Of a stretch of DNA of 64,000 bases, positions 60,821 through 64,000 are shown one piece after another. This DNA comes from Kryptolebias marmoratus (lineage: Eukaryota; Chordata; Actinopteri; Cyprinodontiformes; Rivulidae). Numbering within the stretch: the stretch's first letter is position 1; the number at the start of each line of letters is the position of its first letter. Location: the NCBI RefSeq assembly GCF_001649575.2, contig NC_051441.1:11722306-11786305 (forward strand). Reading direction: 5' to 3'. Made by a program: the position numbers and the translations under genes. Below the pieces are notes generated by a model, which was not told where the DNA came from, did no database searches, and saw nothing but the letters and a program-made list of their open reading frames with translations.

Positions 60821-61087
60821 TAGGGGTCCTCAAATGGTGGACTGCAGTCCAGATCTGGACCTATACACACACACACACACACACATATATATAGTGTATA
60901 ATTCAATTTAGGTGGCACAGCTTTTCTCTAATTTACAGTAATTCCCATGTCTGGACTGCGGTTTCCCTCCACTTCTCTCTGCAGGGAGAAGCTGCCAACC
61001 CACAGATTTAAATCTAGATATTCTGGACCTTTACTAAAGAACAATTTCTTTAGACAGACCTCACTGGATTTTAATTAAAGACCACTG
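60821..61087. mobile_element. hAT-like MITE with internal CA/TA repeat
   Basis: The left end TAGGGGTCCTCAAA and the reverse-complemented right end CAGTGGTCTTTAA resemble hAT terminal repeats. The flanks CTTTACTT (60813-60820) and CTTTACAT (61088-61095) agree at 7 of 8 positions, as expected for the 8-bp hAT target duplication. A CA then TA microsatellite (60865-60893) lies inside. There is no transposase, so the element is non-autonomous. Confidence 0.65.
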
Positions 61088-61199
61088 CTTTACATATTCA
61101 CCATCATGTTCACAAATTATTAAAATATATAGAATTTTACAAATTACAGTTTGTCATTTTATTCACTGAAATCCTCTCGACCTACATCAAACAGAATAA

Positions 61200-61420
61200 A
61201 CACAACATTTATATATCAAAGTGAATCAGCTATAATCAGAACTTGGCCCTCTCACTGCTTTTCCATCAAACAAATTAATTGACAATCTGATTCAGTTGGC
61301 ACACAAAGTGAGCTTCGATGTTGAAAAACTGTCTGATGCAATTTAATTTGTTGCAGCAGGTTAACAGGAGTTGGGCAAAGCGGCGCTGCACAAAGCAGTT
61401 AGTGTGGAATAGAGAAATAT
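61200..61420. promoter_or_regulatory. Candidate cis-regulatory block (unproven)
   Basis: Non-repetitive, with CAAATTAATTGACAATCTGA near 61270 and GGGCAAAGCGGCGCTGCAC near 61373. Inferred from composition only. Confidence 0.22.
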
Positions 61421-61564
61421 ATCATGTATCTGATTTTAACCCTTTTTTTTGAGTGGTTTAAAACAGTGACACATTTTTATGAAACTCAAGTTAAAAGTTT
61501 TTAAATATGATGCATTGTTTCTACGCTGCTAACTTGATTGCATCTCTCCTATTTCAGCTTTTCT

Positions 61565-61855
61565 GTTCTAGTGACTTCCTGTTTCTTATACAACCCTTGT
61601 TTTTGTACATTTCACTTGATTTTCCTTCCTTTTCGACACACCTACGTACTATCCTGTTGGTTTTCAGTGTTTGTATAAAGGGTCCTTGTTTTTACTCTTG
61701 GTGGTTTTAGAATTCTTGTGTTCTTTGTCTTTTTTTTGGTTTTTATTGTTCTCTGGATTCTCTGCCTAGCAGTGTTGTCTGTCATTAAAGTTCCTGTTTT
61801 AGATTGTCCTGCCTTGTTTCTGCATTTGGGCCCTCCATCTCAATGTTGGTTTGTT
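61565..61855 (+). mobile_element. Dispersed fish repeat, LTR- or tail-like
   Basis: T-rich DNA with GTTTGTATAAAGGGTCC (TATA-like), a CATTAAAG polyadenylation-like signal near 61784, then TTTCTGCATTTGGGCCCTCC. It matches in plan the minus-strand copy at 44965. A solo long terminal repeat or a retroelement 3' end is likely. No coding region is present. Confidence 0.5.
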
Positions 61856-62439
61856 TTTTTGTGACAAGATAAAACAAATTCTGAAAAATGAACAAAAAGA
61901 AAAAAAGGAAAAGCATCTCGAACACAAAAAGCACCTTGATTGTTTCAAGAAGTGCATTGACCAAAGCTCTGAGTCAACTGTAACAACATGAATGTGTCTT
62001 TTAATTGGTTTATTATTTTCAGGTGTGGCAGATGAGTTTTAGAAATGGCAAAAATCGTCTTAATTAATCCACCGACCAACCAGTCAGTCTCAAGTTTTAA
62101 TAATGAAACCAAACTCACCTTGAAATCTCGAAAGTTTACTTTAACAAAACTTCATCAGAGTTAATCAACAATCATGAGATGTTCCCAAAAGAGTAAACAC
62201 ACTCCTATTGATTTAAAAGTCAACTACCTGCAAAACCTTAAGTTAAATTGACAGACCTTATCGCTAAAAGAAAACCTCCCACCTCTCACTACCGCCCAGC
62301 CCAGCTGCCAGGATAAGAGGAAAGAACAAAACACAACAGAAGCTACTTTATAAAGCAGCTCCAACATAAACCCTATGTGCACTTTAACAAAGAAAGTAGA
62401 AAACTCTTTTCTAATAACGCCTCACCTTGTTTTTTCTCT

Positions 62440-62820
62440 TGGTCTTTAGCCTTCCCAGTGGTGCTCCGATCTGTAATTACAAACTCTATTTGATTCTAAT
62501 CACCAGCCTGAAAAGACAGATACCACATCCCCTTCTAAACCCTCCCACAAAGACCTGGGAAGGTGCAGAGCTATATTTCTCCCAATTATCTAGTCAGGAT
62601 CGACTGGCTCGGTGCTGAAGTTCTCAGAGTATTTGCCAATTTGCTGTGTCAATTAGATTTTCTCCTAGGTAAGTAATCAGACTCTGGGAGAGGGTGAGAA
62701 AGGGAAAGATGAAGGGAAAAGTAATTACAGCTTTTTGGGAGGTTGGCAGCTGCTCCAAAGTGCCTCTGTACCACCCTTGTCTTTTTTAATCACTTTTATT
62801 GCCGTTAACAGGAATCCCCT
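62440..62820. promoter_or_regulatory. Candidate cis-regulatory block (unproven)
   Basis: Non-repetitive, with CTGTAATTACAAACTC near 62471, GTCAATTAGATTTTCTCC near 62648, CCTAGGTAAGTAATC near 62666 and AAGTAATTACAGC near 62719. Several ATTA cores cluster here. The GTAAGT could be a splice donor, but no matching exon is seen. Confidence 0.28.
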
Positions 62821-63887
62821 GCCTTTGTGTTTCTTGCTAGAAAAACAGATGAGATTCTATCATAGACAGCTGATGCACACATCAACAAACACGCAGCTTT
62901 AAAAATGCTCATTGATGTTCTGTTTCTGTCAATTCCAAACTCCCAAAAAAGAGAGAAGATAAAATAATTCATGAAAATGTTTTCTTTTATTCATTTTACC
63001 ACAATACCGCAGCTTGTTGGCTGAGAAAATTCACTGGAGCTGTTGGATTTCTCCCCCCCATGCAGGATAAATAGAAAGTTCAGATGTGTTCCTCTCATCA
63101 AATCAAAGGAGGAAATCTGAATTCCAGGAGCTGAAGTTTGGACAAAGACACGGATGCACAACAAGACAAAATGGACGGGAGGGAACTAGACAGAGCTGGT
63201 TTCACTTGCTGACACTTGGCTGTCCTTTCCGTCCTTGTAAGAGTCTGACATCTCCCTAATCCCCACTCCAGGTCACCACAACAACCTGTCTCAGTTGGCT
63301 CACCGACAGACCTGTCACCCCGTCTGAGATCTGGGACCCGTCCAAGCCCGGTCCAGATGTAGGCTTTAGAACTCTCACAGAACTCCTTGAGTCCCTTGGG
63401 TGAATTTGTCGCTCTCAAATCCTCCAGAATCCTCCCTTGGCTCTTATGTAGTTGAAAGGTTTAAGTTTTGTGAGGAAGTTTCTGCAGTTACTCATTTCCA
63501 GATCATCTCAGACTCTACTGACGTCTTAGAGTAAAACTATTCTTACGTTTCCAAACTTGCCTGTAAAAGTTTCAGAATTTAACTATTACCTATGCAGCTG
63601 ATAAAAAAAACAAATTATTAGTGTCATCGGATACAAAGTATATGATTTTTTAAATAAGAACGAAGATTTTTATGATAACCAGAACACAGCACATTAATTC
63701 CTGACAATCAACTCTACTTTTCTTGCTCATCATGTTTTGAATTAAACTGAGTTGAACCAAACCTGGAACTTGAAAAGCATGAATAATGTTTTAATGTGTT
63801 AATGCAAACACTAATTTATCATCATCTAATTTATCGTCACTAATTTGTCTTTATACCACTGACAGTTTCGTATTACACTGTTATTAA
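62821..63887. other. Non-coding DNA, nothing certain
   Basis: A 106-codon minus-strand frame (63098-63418) lies in GC-richer DNA. It has no known similarity. The remainder is AT-rich. Confidence 0.4.
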
Positions 63888-63955
63888 GGTTTATGATGTT
63901 CCTGCCTGAGGTTCGCCAGGCTGCGCTGGAAGTGCTACAGCCTGCTGCTGCATAA
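63888..63955 (+). mobile_element. Fold-back family middle segment, fragment
   Basis: GTTTATGATGTTCCTGCCTG, then AAGTGCTACAGCCTGCTGC, parallels 35946-36010 of copy 4 in order and spacing. The arms are missing, or the copy continues beyond the window edge. Confidence 0.5.
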
Positions 63956-64000
63956 AGACAGAATTTTATGTATAAATAATGATATAATGCAGAATTGATG

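Noticed and set aside
63098..63418. Minus-strand 106-codon frame in GC-richer DNA as a gene
   Set aside because: No recognised similarity and no splice signals. Kept only as unassigned DNA.
1..64000. CRISPR arrays, operons or bacterial features
   Set aside because: No regularly spaced direct repeats with unique spacers. The composition and SINE/LINE content are those of a vertebrate genome.

Overview
This window looks like vertebrate nuclear DNA, almost certainly from a ray-finned (teleost) fish. It is AT-rich and has no bacterial-style gene packing, operons or ribosome binding sites. It is dotted with CA/TG/TA microsatellites and with the worn remains of fish-type transposons: tRNA-derived SINEs with Pol III A and B boxes, Tc1-like transposases, a non-LTR reverse transcriptase, a hAT-like MITE and fold-back elements. 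The repeat mix resembles a percomorph, perhaps a killifish or livebearer relative, but that is an impression only.

No intact protein-coding gene was recognised. The longest ATG-initiated open frame is 160 codons (43296-43778) and matches nothing I know. The only recognisable protein relics belong to mobile elements. The best description is a gene desert or a very long intron, with repeats interleaved with non-repetitive blocks that could be cis-regulatory. Two short segments have splice-site pairs (5595-5739 and 13082-13163) and could be exons of an unseen transcript; both are weak calls.

Layout. 0-5 kb: an assembly gap in homopolymers, a fold-back element, a Tc1 DNA-binding-domain relic, a CA repeat, a possible enhancer block (3.2-3.8 kb) and a reverse-oriented SINE-like fragment. 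5-18 kb: mostly unique DNA with a second SINE-like copy (11.7 kb). 18.3-18.9 kb: a dead LINE reverse transcriptase on the minus strand. 21-26 kb: the densest mixture of possible regulatory DNA and a dispersed element called R1 here, whose copies carry subrepeats and a terminal hairpin. 31-38 kb: a cluster of fold-back elements and R1 copies plus a LINE 3' tail. 39.3-40.2 kb: an element with 61-bp inverted repeats, a 3' tail and a 13-bp flanking direct repeat, interrupted by a 521-base gap. 41.3 kb: a long (TA)n(TG)n tract. 47.4-48.0 kb: two CTCF-like motifs in the same orientation. 50.6-51.4 kb: a Tc1-like transposase relic. 56.4-57.6 kb: a pile-up of two SINE types and an R1 copy. 57.9-64 kb: possible regulatory blocks, a pyrimidine-rich tract, a SINE-like copy, a hAT-like MITE and a probable long terminal repeat or retroelement tail.

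There is no gene network to describe. The notable content is the two short non-autonomous families (fold-back and R1), the inverted-repeat retroelement, the CTCF-like pair and the candidate regulatory blocks. Conservation, the key test for the last of these, cannot be judged from one sequence.
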